From contig JAOQAI010000009.1 in the NCBI GenBank assembly GCA_025963645.1, forward strand, positions 62,001-126,000: a stretch of DNA of 64,000 nt. Reading direction: 5' to 3'. Position 1 is the stretch's first letter; each line of letters starts with the position of its first letter. Positions 17,302 to 25,680 of this stretch are shown piece after piece. The DNA is from Flaviaestuariibacter sp. (GTDB taxonomy: Bacteria > Bacteroidota > Bacteroidia > Chitinophagales > Chitinophagaceae). The translations under genes and the position numbers were made by a program. The notes under the pieces are model-generated. The model worked only from the letters and a program-made list of their open reading frames with translations. It had not been told where the DNA came from and made no database searches.

Positions 17302-19743
17302 TTACAGAGCATCTACATCCGGCACGATCATCACTTTTTTAAATCTTTTTTCCCCGTGCAGTTTCGCACAATATTTTACAATATCCTGTTTGCATTGGGC
17401 AATGATCTGGCTATCACGAGGAAGCTTCAGCAGCATTTCCATCAGGTATAAATTTCGCACACGGCTTACTACCGGCTCGGCCGGACCAACTATAAACTTT
17501 CCGTAAGCAGTCTCCATCATGCGGGCAAAAAGATGCGCTGCATCGTGAACGACATCTTTCTCTTTATCCCGAAAAGAAATATGAATGATGCGGGAAAAAG
17601 GCGGGTAGAAAAACTGTTTCCGCTTTTCAACTTCTTCCAGGTACATGCCCACATAATCGTGTCGGGCTACATGCTGTAACAGCGGATGATTAGGTGTAGA
17701 GGTTTGAATCATGACGGTGCCTTTTCCTTCCTTGCGTCCTGCCCTTCCGCTCACCTGCTCCATTAACTGGAAGGCCCGTTCATTAACCCGGAATTCCGCA
17801 AAATGTAAGAGTCCATCGGCATCTAAAATGCCCACCAGTTCCACGTTATCAAAATCCAATCCTTTCACCACCATTTGCGTTCCGACCAGCACATCTACTT
17901 TCTTCTGCTCAAATTGCTGTATCAGCACATCATGCGCATTTTTATTGCGGATCGAATCAAAATCCATTCGCGCCGTCTTCACCTCTTTCAGGTCGTTTTC
18001 CAGCACTTCTTCAATACGCTCCGTACCAAAGCTGCGCTGGCTTAGCTTGTCGCTGCCACAAGCCATGCACGTATTAACCGGCGGATAAATATTCCCGCAA
18101 TAATGACATTTGAGTTTATTGGCAAACTTGTGATAGGTCAACGAAATATCACAGTGCTTGCACTGCGCGATCCAGCCACAAACGCCACAAACCTGGTAAG
18201 GCGCGTAACCACGCCGGTTTTGAAAAAGAATGACCTGCTTGCCCCGGGCAACGGTTGCCTTTATTTCTTCCAGCAATTGCACCGAGAACATCACTTTCTC
18301 GCCCTGCTTGCGCGGTACGGCCCGGAGGTCGATCATCTCTATCACCGGCATCTTTACATCGCGAAAACGCTCCAGCAGCTCTACCAAACCGTACTTCTCG
18401 CCCTTGGCATTGAAATAAGTTTCCAGGCATGGTGTTGCTGTTCCTAACAGCACTTTAGAACCGCTTAAAGAGGCGAGATAAATAGCGGCATCACGACCAT
18501 TATAGCGCGGCGCCGGATCCTGCTGTTTGTAAGAGCTATCGTGTTCTTCGTCGCAAACAATAAGACCCAAATTATGAAATGGAAGAAATAAAGATGATCG
18601 TGCTCCCAATACCACTTTCATTTCGCCGCTCTTTACTTTATTCCAGATTTCTACCCGCTCGTTCTGATTGAATTTGGAATGATAGATACCAATATAGCCA
18701 CCAAAATATTTCTGCAGCCGACGGATGATCTGGGCTGTTAACGCAATCTCCGGCAACATGTATAACACCTGCTTTCCCTGGCGAATTTGTTCCTCTATGA
18801 GCTTAATATAAACAAGGGTTTTACCACTTGACGTAACGCCATGCAGCAGGCAAACCGGTTTTTCGTTAAAGGAAGCTTTTACTTGCTGAAACGCTACCGC
18901 CTGGGCCTCACTCAACTCAAAGTCAATTTGCACGTCTTTCGGCAGGTAATTGATGCGGTCAACCGTTCGCCGGTCGGCACACAGTATCGCTTTATCTATC
19001 AATCCTTTTAATTGCGCATCCGTAGCGTTCGACTTTTTTAGCAGTTCGCTCTTTGTCACTTCTCCTTCGGTCCGGGAAAGATGGAGATAGCTTAATAACA
19101 ACTCCATTTGCTTGGGCGCACGGCTCCAATTGTTCAGCAAGTCCGCCAATTTTTCTTCGTTGCTGTAGGTTGGATGTAATAGAATGTATGTTTCTTTCTT
19201 AGGGGCATAGGTTTGCTTTAAGGACTCCCAAACAAAACAAACTTTCTTGCCGATCAACCGGTTCACGATCGGGTAAACATGCACCACATCCAGTATCAAC
19301 TGCACTTCTGTCAAGCGCAGTTCGTGCTTCATCAGCAAGGCTTCCGCTACTAAATATTCTTCGTTATCGAGGCTGGTAAAATCTTCGCCAAATTCTTCGT
19401 TGAATACTAATACGGTTTCGCTGGACAGTTTGAAATGAGAAGGCAAGGCCGCCGCCATTACCTCGCCTTCCGAACACATATAATAACCGGCGAGCCATTC
19501 CCACAACTTTAGCTGGAAAGGATAAATGACAGGCTCCACATCCAAAACATTGATGATCTCTTTCGCCTCAAAGCCTTGCGGCTTATCAGTATGCAACCGT
19601 TTGATGATACCTGCGTATTTTTTGTTTTTCCCCAGATTAACCTCCACACGGCAGCCGGGTTGCAGGTTCACCTGAAGATGCTCCGGGATTACCCAAGTAT
19701 AATTTTTTGGTAGCGCAAGTGGTATGATAATCTCGGCAAACAT
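17302..19743 (-). CDS. priA: Primosomal protein N' (replication restart helicase)
   Basis: An 813-residue superfamily 2 helicase that recognises stalled forks and reloads the replisome. The N-terminal ~200 residues are the 3'-DNA-binding and winged-helix part (starting MFAEIIIPLALPKNYTW). Walker A is GVTSSGKT, the DEAH-type box is CDEEHDSSYK, and GRDAAI, LLGTATP and GRAGR mark the helicase core. The zinc-binding insert is complete, with paired cysteines in CGVCGW, CKHC, CHYC and CMACG. It ends KVMIVPDVDAL. It overlaps no neighbour and its stop faces the SDR gene with a 28-bp gap. The family has no doubt. Confidence 0.96.
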   Translation of the reverse strand: MFAEIIIPLALPKNYTWVIPEHLQVNLQPGCRVEVNLGKNKKYAGIIKRLHTDKPQGFEAKEIINVLDVEPVIYPFQLKLWEWLAGYYMCSEGEVMAAALPSHFKLSSETVLVFNEEFGEDFTSLDNEEYLVAEALLMKHELRLTEVQLILDVVHVYPIVNRLIGKKVCFVWESLKQTYAPKKETYILLHPTYSNEEKLADLLNNWSRAPKQMELLLSYLHLSRTEGEVTKSELLKKSNATDAQLKGLIDKAILCADRRTVDRINYLPKDVQIDFELSEAQAVAFQQVKASFNEKPVCLLHGVTSSGKTLVYIKLIEEQIRQGKQVLYMLPEIALTAQIIRRLQKYFGGYIGIYHSKFNQNERVEIWNKVKSGEMKVVLGARSSLFLPFHNLGLIVCDEEHDSSYKQQDPAPRYNGRDAAIYLASLSGSKVLLGTATPCLETYFNAKGEKYGLVELLERFRDVKMPVIEMIDLRAVPRKQGEKVMFSVQLLEEIKATVARGKQVILFQNRRGYAPYQVCGVCGWIAQCKHCDISLTYHKFANKLKCHYCGNIYPPVNTCMACGSDKLSQRSFGTERIEEVLENDLKEVKTARMDFDSIRNKNAHDVLIQQFEQKKVDVLVGTQMVVKGLDFDNVELVGILDADGLLHFAEFRVNERAFQLMEQVSGRAGRKEGKGTVMIQTSTPNHPLLQHVARHDYVGMYLEEVEKRKQFFYPPFSRIIHISFRDKEKDVVHDAAHLFARMMETAYGKFIVGPAEPVVSRVRNLYLMEMLLKLPRDSQIIAQCKQDIVKYCAKLHGEKRFKKVMIVPDVDAL

Positions 19744-19761
19744 GAGTAGCGGAAGTGCAAG

Positions 19762-20523
19762 TTAATCCTTTATCCAAGAGGCATTGTAAGCAATTAACTT
19801 CTGTTCCATCAATTGATAAACACTTGCCTTTAAAGCATCCAGATCAGCCATAGTTAAACCCTCGGTTTGCACTTCTTCCAAAAAAACAGATCGGCTTCTC
19901 CCGGGATTCAAACTGAAAACACTTTTATAGTGCATCCGGTCGAAAGTATCGAGCATCAATACCGGCCGGATGGGGGCGCCGGTTTCAATTGCAATCCGAA
20001 AAGCACCATCATAGAATTCCTTTAGCGGCTTACCGGTTTCATTAAAAGTGCCTTCGGGAAACACCAATATGGAAATGCCTTTCTCGAGGACGGCCTTCAG
20101 TAATTGCACACTTCGTGCCCTGTCTGCAGAACTGCTTCGGGCAACCGTAACAATAGCATTTTTATAGATCAATCCAAAGATGGGCACTTTAGTTATCTCC
20201 GCCTTGCCTAAGGGGCGTGTGGGCTGGCGAAACGTTTTTACAATCACCGGAATATCCATGTAGGAAATATGGTTGGAAATAAAGATGCAAGCCTCTCCCT
20301 TTCGCAGCGGCTGCTCGTAACTATTTTTATGCGGGATGGCAATGAGGGGGAACCAAAGATCGCCCCATAGCATGCAAGCCCTGTAGATCAGGTTGCCGCC
20401 TTTGATGTGCCCAAACGGTGTAACGATCAGCGTCCATATAAACACGGGGATCATTAAAGCTATGAAGGTCAGAAAGGCATAAATGACGTAGAGTAGCTGC
20501 AAAGGCTTCAATAAGATGCGCAT
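19762..20523 (-). CDS. 1-acyl-sn-glycerol-3-phosphate acyltransferase-like protein (PlsC family)
   Basis: A 253-residue membrane-associated acyltransferase with an N-terminal hydrophobic segment (LLYVIYAFLTFIALMIPVF). The catalytic H-x4-D motif is NHISYMD near residue 83, and the acceptor-binding PEGTFNETG lies near residue 155. The family transfers fatty acyl chains to lysophosphatidic acid in phospholipid synthesis at the inner membrane. Its start codon shares one base with the stop of the DUF4258 gene (TGATG), so the two are translationally coupled, and priA follows after 18 bp. It could also acylate another lysolipid, for instance an amino-acid lipid. Confidence 0.85.
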   Translation of the reverse strand: MRILLKPLQLLYVIYAFLTFIALMIPVFIWTLIVTPFGHIKGGNLIYRACMLWGDLWFPLIAIPHKNSYEQPLRKGEACIFISNHISYMDIPVIVKTFRQPTRPLGKAEITKVPIFGLIYKNAIVTVARSSSADRARSVQLLKAVLEKGISILVFPEGTFNETGKPLKEFYDGAFRIAIETGAPIRPVLMLDTFDRMHYKSVFSLNPGRSRSVFLEEVQTEGLTMADLDALKASVYQLMEQKLIAYNASWIKD

Positions 20524-20924
20524 CAGTTCCGTCCTCCTTTTTCATCACCGGGGCAGTGACATTCAAAATCTTGTTTTAGATTATAGCAGGTTACCACTTT
20601 AGTGGCTTTATCGCATTGCGCAAAGATCACCCGCAGGCTTTCGCCATCGCTGGTGGTGCCTTGCACGGCATAAGTCGGGCATGGCTTATCGTTGCGATCG
20701 CTTTTGGAAAGGTTGATAATACCCCGTTCTATTATTTCATCAATATCTTCTTTGCTTACCTGCCGGCAATCCATGCGGCAGAGCGCATGCTTGGTGTATT
20801 GCAGGCTCACAGGACTGCGGTCAAAAGCTTCTTTAGCTCTTGGCTCATGCACCATCTGTTTAATAAAGATGGCCAACAGGGCTAGGGCTAGAAAAAGGGT
20901 AAAAATGACGTTCTTCGGCTTCAT
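20523..20924 (-). CDS. DUF4258 protein with N-terminal membrane anchor
   Basis: A 133-residue protein: a single hydrophobic N-terminal helix (VIFTLFLALALLAIFI), then a DUF4258-type domain (LQYTKHALCRM, DIDEIIERGII, TYAVQGTTSDGESLRVIFAQ, KVVTCYNL). The fold of DUF4258 is related to small RNase-toxin folds such as BrnT, but this copy is membrane-anchored and cysteine-rich (about seven cysteines, including a CHC near the C-terminus), which argues for an exported, disulfide-bonded or metal-binding role rather than a toxin. First gene of the unit that continues with plsC-like and priA. Function unknown. Confidence 0.7.
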   Translation of the reverse strand: MKPKNVIFTLFLALALLAIFIKQMVHEPRAKEAFDRSPVSLQYTKHALCRMDCRQVSKEDIDEIIERGIINLSKSDRNDKPCPTYAVQGTTSDGESLRVIFAQCDKATKVVTCYNLKQDFECHCPGDEKGGRN

Positions 20925-20970
20925 GCTTTCAATAGAAGCACAATGATAGATTTTTTTGGGAAGCTCTCAC

Positions 20971-21007
20971 AAAAAGACAGGACAGCCAAAACTGACTGTC
21001 CTGTTAA
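20971..21007 (-). terminator. Terminator of the nucleotidyltransferase gene
   Basis: Read on the minus strand: AACAGGACAG-TCAGTTTTGG-CTGTCCTGT followed by CTTTTT, a nine-base stem, 19 bases downstream of the stop at 21026. Confidence 0.8.
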
Positions 21008-21025
21008 AACGATGTGCTAAAATAA

Positions 21026-21934
21026 TTACGCTTCCGGCCAAAGGTTCGATGGATAAGCACCGTCCGCTACCACCTTGGCAATGCTTTCGGTTACGATCGG
21101 CGCATCTTCTTTGTACGTCACACCAAACCATTGCGCATTCGTAGGAATTACTTTTATGACACCTTTGCCTGTTTTTACAAATTGATCCGCTGTATAAGGA
21201 ATCAAGAACTCCGCTTTCAATTCCTGCCCGCTTTTATCAAGAAAGGTTTTGAATTCGGATTCTAAGAAAGGGAAAAGCGACGGATGAAAACACCAGAAAT
21301 TCATAGACGCTTTTGCATCTTCAGGGAGTTCATGCTTGCTGCCATCCACATCTTCATACACCATCTTGCCCCCTTCGCGGTAGATCTTCAGGCGCTCATT
21401 CACGTCTTCCATATTCTGGTTTTGGTCTACTTCTATCACACCGCGGCTAACCGAACCATGCCTGGAAAGTGTATTGCTCAATTCATATCCTACTAAAGCG
21501 TAAACATTCGGCTGGCATTCCGTGGTTAAGAATTGCGCAGCCTTTGCAAAACTATCGCTGCCATAAAAATCATCGGCATTGATCACGGCAAAAGGGCCCT
21601 TCACTGCATCTTTTGCACATAGAATGGCATGTGAGGTGCCCCAGGGCTTAACGCGGTCCGCTGGTTTGGGGTACCCGTTCAGGTAGGCGTCCATTTCCTG
21701 GAACACATATTCGGTTTCTATTTTCCCTTGCAGCTTTGGTTCGAAGATGGCTTTAAAGTCTTCCGCGAAATCACGGCGGATAATAAATACCACTTTTCCA
21801 AAACCGGCACGGATCGCATCAAAAATAGAATAATCCATAATGGTTTCGCCGCTGGGTCCGAACTGCTGAATCTGTTTCATGCTACCATAACGGGACGCCA
21901 TGCCCGCTGCCATGATCACTAAGGTTGGTTTCAT
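21026..21934 (-). CDS. Sugar-nucleotide-type nucleotidyltransferase
   Basis: A 302-residue protein of the NTP-transferase (nucleotidyl transferase, GT-A-like) superfamily. It begins MKPTLVIMAAGMASRYGSMK, a variant of the L-A-G-G-x-G-T-R-L nucleotide-binding loop, and has the metal-binding VINADDFYG and PWGTSHAILCA. Enzymes of this type join NTPs to sugar phosphates. The start chosen (ATG at 21934) places the nucleotide loop at the N-terminus as in the family; an upstream in-frame extension has no such support and overlaps the divergent gene. The exact substrate cannot be read; it may feed the surface glycan pathway. Divergent from the PLP enzyme gene, with 75 bp between starts. Confidence 0.8.
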   Translation of the reverse strand: MKPTLVIMAAGMASRYGSMKQIQQFGPSGETIMDYSIFDAIRAGFGKVVFIIRRDFAEDFKAIFEPKLQGKIETEYVFQEMDAYLNGYPKPADRVKPWGTSHAILCAKDAVKGPFAVINADDFYGSDSFAKAAQFLTTECQPNVYALVGYELSNTLSRHGSVSRGVIEVDQNQNMEDVNERLKIYREGGKMVYEDVDGSKHELPEDAKASMNFWCFHPSLFPFLESEFKTFLDKSGQELKAEFLIPYTADQFVKTGKGVIKVIPTNAQWFGVTYKEDAPIVTESIAKVVADGAYPSNLWPEA

Positions 21935-22009
21935 TTTATTTGATTTGTCATTGAAGGTTAAAACCGGAATGGGGGCCGAAAATACTACATTCGCCGCCGA
22001 CGCATTGGC

Positions 22010-22903
22010 ATGGAAATCCACCCGCAACATATCCGAACCGATTCCCTTAAAAATCTGTACCAGCCCTTTGGTGTGGCTGTGGATGTGCTTCGGCTGGACT
22101 TGTTACACCCGGTGGTTTCCGGCAATAAATGGTTCAAGTTGAAGGATTACGTGGAAGAAGCAAAGGGACTGAACAAGAAAACCATTCTTACATTTGGAGG
22201 CGCTTACTCAAATCATATTATTGCTACGGCCGCGGCCTGCAAGGCAGAAGGCTTTGCCTCTATCGGCATTATTAGAGGTGAAGAGCCGCCGATACTTTCG
22301 CATACATTGAAAGCTGCTTTGACTTACGGAATGCAGCTTCATTTTGTTTCAAGATCAGACTATGCACAAAAAAGAATTCCGCCTGCGCTAACAGAAAGAG
22401 AGGATGATATTTATATAATTGAAAAAGGCGGTTTTGGACTAAAAGGCAGGATCGGGGCAGAAAGCATTTTGCAGTATTGCGAATCACTTTTATATACGCA
22501 TATCATTGCTTCAGTTGGCACTGGAACCACGCTGGCTGGGTTAATTACTTCGGCTGCAGATAAAGCCAAAGTGACCGGCATCAGTGCCTTAAAGAATAAC
22601 CACTCCTTAGAAGCCGCCGTTAATTCATTGCTACCTTCTACGCTGCAAAACCTTTTTTCTATTAACCACAACTTTCACTTTGGCGGCTATGCAAAATATA
22701 CTCCGGAGCTATTGGAGTTTATGAACAGCTGGTATCAAAAAACAGGCATCCCTTCGGATTTTGTTTACACTGCCAAGCTCTTTTTTGCAGTAGATAATTT
22801 GGTAAAAGCCAACTACTTTGAATCCGGCAGCAAGCTTTTAGTCATCCACAGCGGCGGGCTTCAAGGCAACAATTCTTTACCTCCCGGAACGTTAATATTC
22901 TAA
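22010..22903 (+). CDS. PLP-dependent D-cysteine desulfhydrase / ACC deaminase-like enzyme
   Basis: A 297-residue fold-type II pyridoxal-phosphate enzyme. The PLP lysine lies in SGNKWFKLKDY (about residue 43-49), and the next motif FGGAYSNHIIATAAA is the phosphate/substrate loop. IASVGTGTTLAGL is the glycine-rich cofactor phosphate loop, and the C-terminus has VIHSGGLQGN. Relatives open the ring of 1-aminocyclopropane-1-carboxylate or release sulfide from D-cysteine; in bacteria without plant contact the latter is more likely. It starts at ATG 22010, giving the family-like N-terminus. It is slightly short compared with ~330-residue relatives. Confidence 0.85.
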   Translation: MEIHPQHIRTDSLKNLYQPFGVAVDVLRLDLLHPVVSGNKWFKLKDYVEEAKGLNKKTILTFGGAYSNHIIATAAACKAEGFASIGIIRGEEPPILSHTLKAALTYGMQLHFVSRSDYAQKRIPPALTEREDDIYIIEKGGFGLKGRIGAESILQYCESLLYTHIIASVGTGTTLAGLITSAADKAKVTGISALKNNHSLEAAVNSLLPSTLQNLFSINHNFHFGGYAKYTPELLEFMNSWYQKTGIPSDFVYTAKLFFAVDNLVKANYFESGSKLLVIHSGGLQGNNSLPPGTLIF

Positions 22904-22922
22904 CCGCGATTGTGGCCGCAAT

Positions 22923-22930
22923 TATATTTG
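22923..22930 (+). promoter_or_regulatory. TAnnTTTG-type -7 box for the 22.9-kb secreted-protein gene
   Basis: TATATTTG matches TAnnTTTG, 34 bases before the ATG. Confidence 0.45.
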
Positions 22931-22964
22931 CATGGTTTCTGCATAGCGGAACAGACACCCATTT

Positions 22965-23687
22965 ATGAAGCGTATTTTTTACTCTTTTGCTTTTCTCTCC
23001 TGTCTATTTACCTGCCTCCCGAGCATGGCGCAGGATACCTTGCCCAGGTTTACGGTTCGCAATGCCGGTAATAACCGGACCATAATTGGCTGGGTCAATA
23101 CGATCCCCAATATTACCCAGATCAGTATTCAGCGCTCCTTTGACAGCCTGAAAGATTATAAGACGATCTTAACCGTAGCAGACCCGAAAGCGGTGCAAAA
23201 CGGTTTCGCTGACACAAAAGCGCCTAATGATCACATGTTCTACCGCTTATTCTATGTGATCCAGGGCGGTTCCTTTTATTTTACAAAAGCGCAAAAGCCC
23301 GATACTTCCCGGGCATCTTTACCGGCAGGCTCAAGGCCAGTTATTGGCGGCATTTATCCCAATGGACAAAGTACCGATACGTTAATCGACCGGCACAAGC
23401 CAGTAAAAAGGCCTGATTGGGAGCCTTCTTATTATGTGTACACAAACAAAGAGGGTTACGTATACATCAACCTGCCGGATGCGGATGAAGAAAAATACAG
23501 CATTAAGTTTTTTGAAGAAGACAATTCACCGCTCTTCGAGTTAAAGCCGATCAAAGAAAAAGGGCTTATTTTAGACAAAGCCAATTTCGTTCATGCCGGC
23601 TGGTTTCAATTCGAATTATACAATGGCGAAAAACTGGTGGAGCGGAATAAATTCTATTTATCGAAAGCATTTGCCCCCAACCCCTAA
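22965..23687 (+). CDS. Secreted protein of unknown function
   Basis: A 240-residue protein with signal peptide (MKRIFYSFAFLSCLFTCLPS then MAQD). Residues ~25-105 look like a fibronectin-type-III-like beta sandwich (FTVRNAGNNRTIIGWVNTIP, ITQISIQRSFDSLKDYKTI, FADTKAPNDHMFYRLFYV). The last ~80 residues form a second beta region (SYYVYTNKEGYVYINLPDAD, KYSIKFFEEDNSPLFELKPI) resembling the start of a C-terminal secretion/anchoring-like domain. No catalytic motif is recognised. The C-terminal residues APNP and the stop codon are encoded inside a GC-rich hairpin repeat. Probably exported to the periplasm or surface. Confidence 0.75.
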   Translation: MKRIFYSFAFLSCLFTCLPSMAQDTLPRFTVRNAGNNRTIIGWVNTIPNITQISIQRSFDSLKDYKTILTVADPKAVQNGFADTKAPNDHMFYRLFYVIQGGSFYFTKAQKPDTSRASLPAGSRPVIGGIYPNGQSTDTLIDRHKPVKRPDWEPSYYVYTNKEGYVYINLPDADEEKYSIKFFEEDNSPLFELKPIKEKGLILDKANFVHAGWFQFELYNGEKLVERNKFYLSKAFAPNP

Positions 23688-23698
23688 AGGGGATTTTA
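23676..23698 (+). terminator. Hairpin CCCCTAAAGGGG with the stop codon in its loop
   Basis: CCCC-TAAA-GGGG followed by ATTTTA. The stop TAA (23685-23687) of the preceding gene lies in the loop. The same kind of GC-rich repeat occurs at 755-1008 and 33861-34064. Confidence 0.55.
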
Positions 23699-23723
23699 CA
23701 GGCGCCGGAAGTAGTGAAATGAC

Positions 23724-24518
23724 TTACGCAAGCTTGCCCTCAGTAATAAACTCCACATCAAATACTTTCTCGAAAGACCTCTTTAAAGCTGCTTTCACTT
23801 CTTCCATTTCTGTATCCTTTCCTAATTCCTCTTTCATAGAAGTGACCTTCTTATTCTGAATGCCGCAGGGAATAATATGGTTGAAGTAATCCAGGTCCGT
23901 ATTGACGTTTAGTGCAAAACCATGCATCGTGATCCAGCGGCTGCAACGAACGCCCATCGCACAGATTTTTCGCTCTTTTCCTTTCTCTAAAGCATCAATC
24001 CACACACCAGTCTCGCCTCCAGACCGGCCGGCTACAATGCCAAACTCCGACAGTGTCAGAATAATCACTTCCTCCAGCTCACGCAGGTAGCGGCCGATGT
24101 CCGTGTAAAATTTTTCGAGGTCAAAGATGGGGTAACCAACGATCTGGTCGGGACCATGAAAAGTGATATCGCCGCCGCGATTGGTTTGGAAAAACTCAAT
24201 GCCTTTCGCGGCACGCTGTTCTTCGTTGATCAGCACATGCTCCATCTTGCCGCTTTTACCAAGGGTATAAACGGGTGGGTGTTCGACAAAGAGAAGATGG
24301 TTGGTGGTTTCTCGTTTCTCGTTTCCCGTTGCATCCTCATCTCCTGTTCCTTGCTCCTTGTTGCTTGTTCCTTGTTCGATATTCCTTGTTCGTTGTTCTT
24401 CTGTTCTTCCTCGCTTTACTTCCAGGTTCTCCGCCAACAGCCGCTCCTGGTATTCCCAGGCGGTCTTATAATCCATCTTACCTAAATCTTTAAAATAAAC
24501 GGGCTGCTTTTCTTCCAT
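23724..24518 (-). CDS. lipB: Octanoyltransferase with heptapeptide-repeat insertion
   Basis: A 264-residue LipB, which moves the octanoyl group from acyl carrier protein to lipoyl domains as the first step of lipoate synthesis in the cytoplasm. Core motifs are LLFVEHPPVYTLGKSG, NRGGDITFHGPDQIVGYPI, the lysine-containing GKERKICAMGVRCSRW, ITMHGFALNVNTDL and the catalytic Cys in IIPCGIQNKKVTS. Residues ~36-71, between the N-terminal helix and the HPPVYTLG strand, are a low-complexity insert with a seven-residue period (EQRTRNI, EQGTSNK, EQGTGDE), encoded by the 7-bp repeat tract at 24307-24412. The insert is absent from ordinary LipB proteins, which are ~210-240 residues. The core looks intact, so the protein is probably active. 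Confidence 0.92.
   Translation of the reverse strand: MEEKQPVYFKDLGKMDYKTAWEYQERLLAENLEVKRGRTEEQRTRNIEQGTSNKEQGTGDEDATGNEKRETTNHLLFVEHPPVYTLGKSGKMEHVLINEEQRAAKGIEFFQTNRGGDITFHGPDQIVGYPIFDLEKFYTDIGRYLRELEEVIILTLSEFGIVAGRSGGETGVWIDALEKGKERKICAMGVRCSRWITMHGFALNVNTDLDYFNHIIPCGIQNKKVTSMKEELGKDTEMEEVKAALKRSFEKVFDVEFITEGKLA
24307..24412. repeat. Degenerate 7-bp tandem repeat inside lipB
   Basis: About fifteen successive 7-mers read GTTTCTC, GTTTCTC, GTTTCCC, then CCTTGTT, GCTTGTT, CCTTGTT, CGATATT, CCTTGTT, CGTTGTT on the plus strand. The tract keeps the lipB frame open and encodes the seven-residue repeat of LipB residues ~36-71. Confidence 0.8.
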
Positions 24519-24525
24519 AGCTGCA

Positions 24526-24548
24526 CAAATTTACGACCCTTATTTTTG
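24526..24548. promoter_or_regulatory. Back-to-back -7 boxes of the divergent lipB and rluD-like genes
   Basis: Only 35 bp separate the two start codons. On the minus strand TAAATTTG (24526-24533) lies 7 bases before the lipB ATG; on the plus strand TATTTTTG (24541-24548) lies 5 bases before the rluD-like ATG. If both are used, both mRNAs start at or next to the start codon (leaderless), and each -33 region would fall in or beside the other gene's start. Confidence 0.5.
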
Positions 24549-24553
24549 CAGCC

Positions 24554-25630
24554 ATGCAAGAGGATGTAGAGGAACCATTGGGTGGAGATAGCGAGGAAGC
24601 CAGCGAGGCATTATACCAACGCTTCCAGTTCACTATTGATAAAGGACAAGAGCCGCTACGCATTGATAAGTTCCTGATGGCGCGGATAGAAGGCGGCACC
24701 CGCAACAAATTGCAACGGGCCATCAACACCGGGATGGTGCTCGTGAATGGAAAAGAGATCAAGCCCAATTATAAGATCAGGCCGCTGGACCAGGTGGTTG
24801 TTTTTTCCGATGGCTCACCGGAGAGCACGGATGTGGTGCCGGAGCGGATGGATCTGAACATCGTGTTTGAAGACAACGACCTGATGGTGATCAACAAGCC
24901 AGCGGGTATGGTGGTGCATCCCGGAAGCGGCAATTATTCGGGCACTTTATTAAACGGTATCGCCTATTACCTGCAACAAAAAAACCCGGACATCTCAGAA
25001 GAGACCCTGCCGCGTTTTGGATTGGTGCACCGCATTGATAAAAACACCAGCGGCTTATTGGTGCTGGCAAAGCATGACAAAGCCATGCGGCATTTAGCCA
25101 AGCAGTTTTTCGATCACACCGTGAAGCGCCAATACCGCGCATTGGTCTGGGGCGACCTGGAAGAAGACGAAGGAACCATTGAGGCGCATGTGGGCCGCAA
25201 CCAGCGCTTTCGCAAATTGTTTGAAGCCTATCCCGATGGCGATCATGGCAAATCAGCCATTACGCATTACTCCGTGCTGGAGCGGTTCAACTATGTGACC
25301 CTTGTAGAATGTGTGCTGGAAACCGGCCGCACCCACCAGATACGGGTGCACATGAAGCACCTCGGCCACCCGCTTTTTAATGATGAAACGTATGGGGGCG
25401 ACCGCATTTTAAAGGGAACGATCTATACCAGGTACAAACAGTTTGTGGAGAACTGTTTCGAGATATGCAAGCGCCAGGCGCTTCATGCAAAAACCTTGGG
25501 ATTCATTCATCCAACCACCGGCGAAGCAATGCATTTTGATACGGAGATGCCAGCGGATATTGCTGCGGTGATTGAAAAGTGGAGGGGGTATGTGAGTAGT
25601 AAGAAGCAAGTTGATAAGTTGAAGGATTGA
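24554..25630 (+). CDS. Ribosomal large-subunit pseudouridine synthase, RluD-like
   Basis: A 358-residue RluA/RluD-family enzyme that converts specific uridines in 23S rRNA to pseudouridine. Residues ~28-95 are an S4 RNA-binding domain (RIDKFLMARIEGGTRNKLQR). The catalytic motif RIDKNTSGLLVLAK contains the essential Asp; DDLMVINKPAGMVVHPGSG, ETGRTHQIRVHMKHLGHPL and NDETYGGDR follow in family order. An acidic N-terminal extension of about 25 residues precedes the S4 domain. The C-terminal residues after YVSSKK and the stop lie in a 7-bp repeat tract, so the tail is probably not conserved. It is probably leaderless (see the -7 box 5 bases before ATG). RluD is favoured over RluC by the S4 domain plus the overall length, not proven. 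Confidence 0.9.
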   Translation: MQEDVEEPLGGDSEEASEALYQRFQFTIDKGQEPLRIDKFLMARIEGGTRNKLQRAINTGMVLVNGKEIKPNYKIRPLDQVVVFSDGSPESTDVVPERMDLNIVFEDNDLMVINKPAGMVVHPGSGNYSGTLLNGIAYYLQQKNPDISEETLPRFGLVHRIDKNTSGLLVLAKHDKAMRHLAKQFFDHTVKRQYRALVWGDLEEDEGTIEAHVGRNQRFRKLFEAYPDGDHGKSAITHYSVLERFNYVTLVECVLETGRTHQIRVHMKHLGHPLFNDETYGGDRILKGTIYTRYKQFVENCFEICKRQALHAKTLGFIHPTTGEAMHFDTEMPADIAAVIEKWRGYVSSKKQVDKLKD

Positions 25631-25680
25631 TTTGTAGCGGCCTTTCCTATCAACTAATCAACCAGTCAACCTTTCCTAAA
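25606..25680. repeat. Inverted pair of 7-bp repeat tracts between the rluD-like and 311-residue genes
   Basis: The left arm contains AAGTTGATAAGTTGAAGGATTG; the right arm contains TCAACTAATCAACCAGTCAACC, its approximate reverse complement. Both convergent genes end in it (rluD-like stop at 25628-25630; the other stop at 25666-25668). Probably works as a bidirectional terminator. Confidence 0.6.

Noticed and set aside
21935-22030. Upstream extension of the nucleotidyltransferase
   Set aside because: The nucleotide loop should be near the N-terminus, and the extension overlaps the divergent PLP-enzyme gene.
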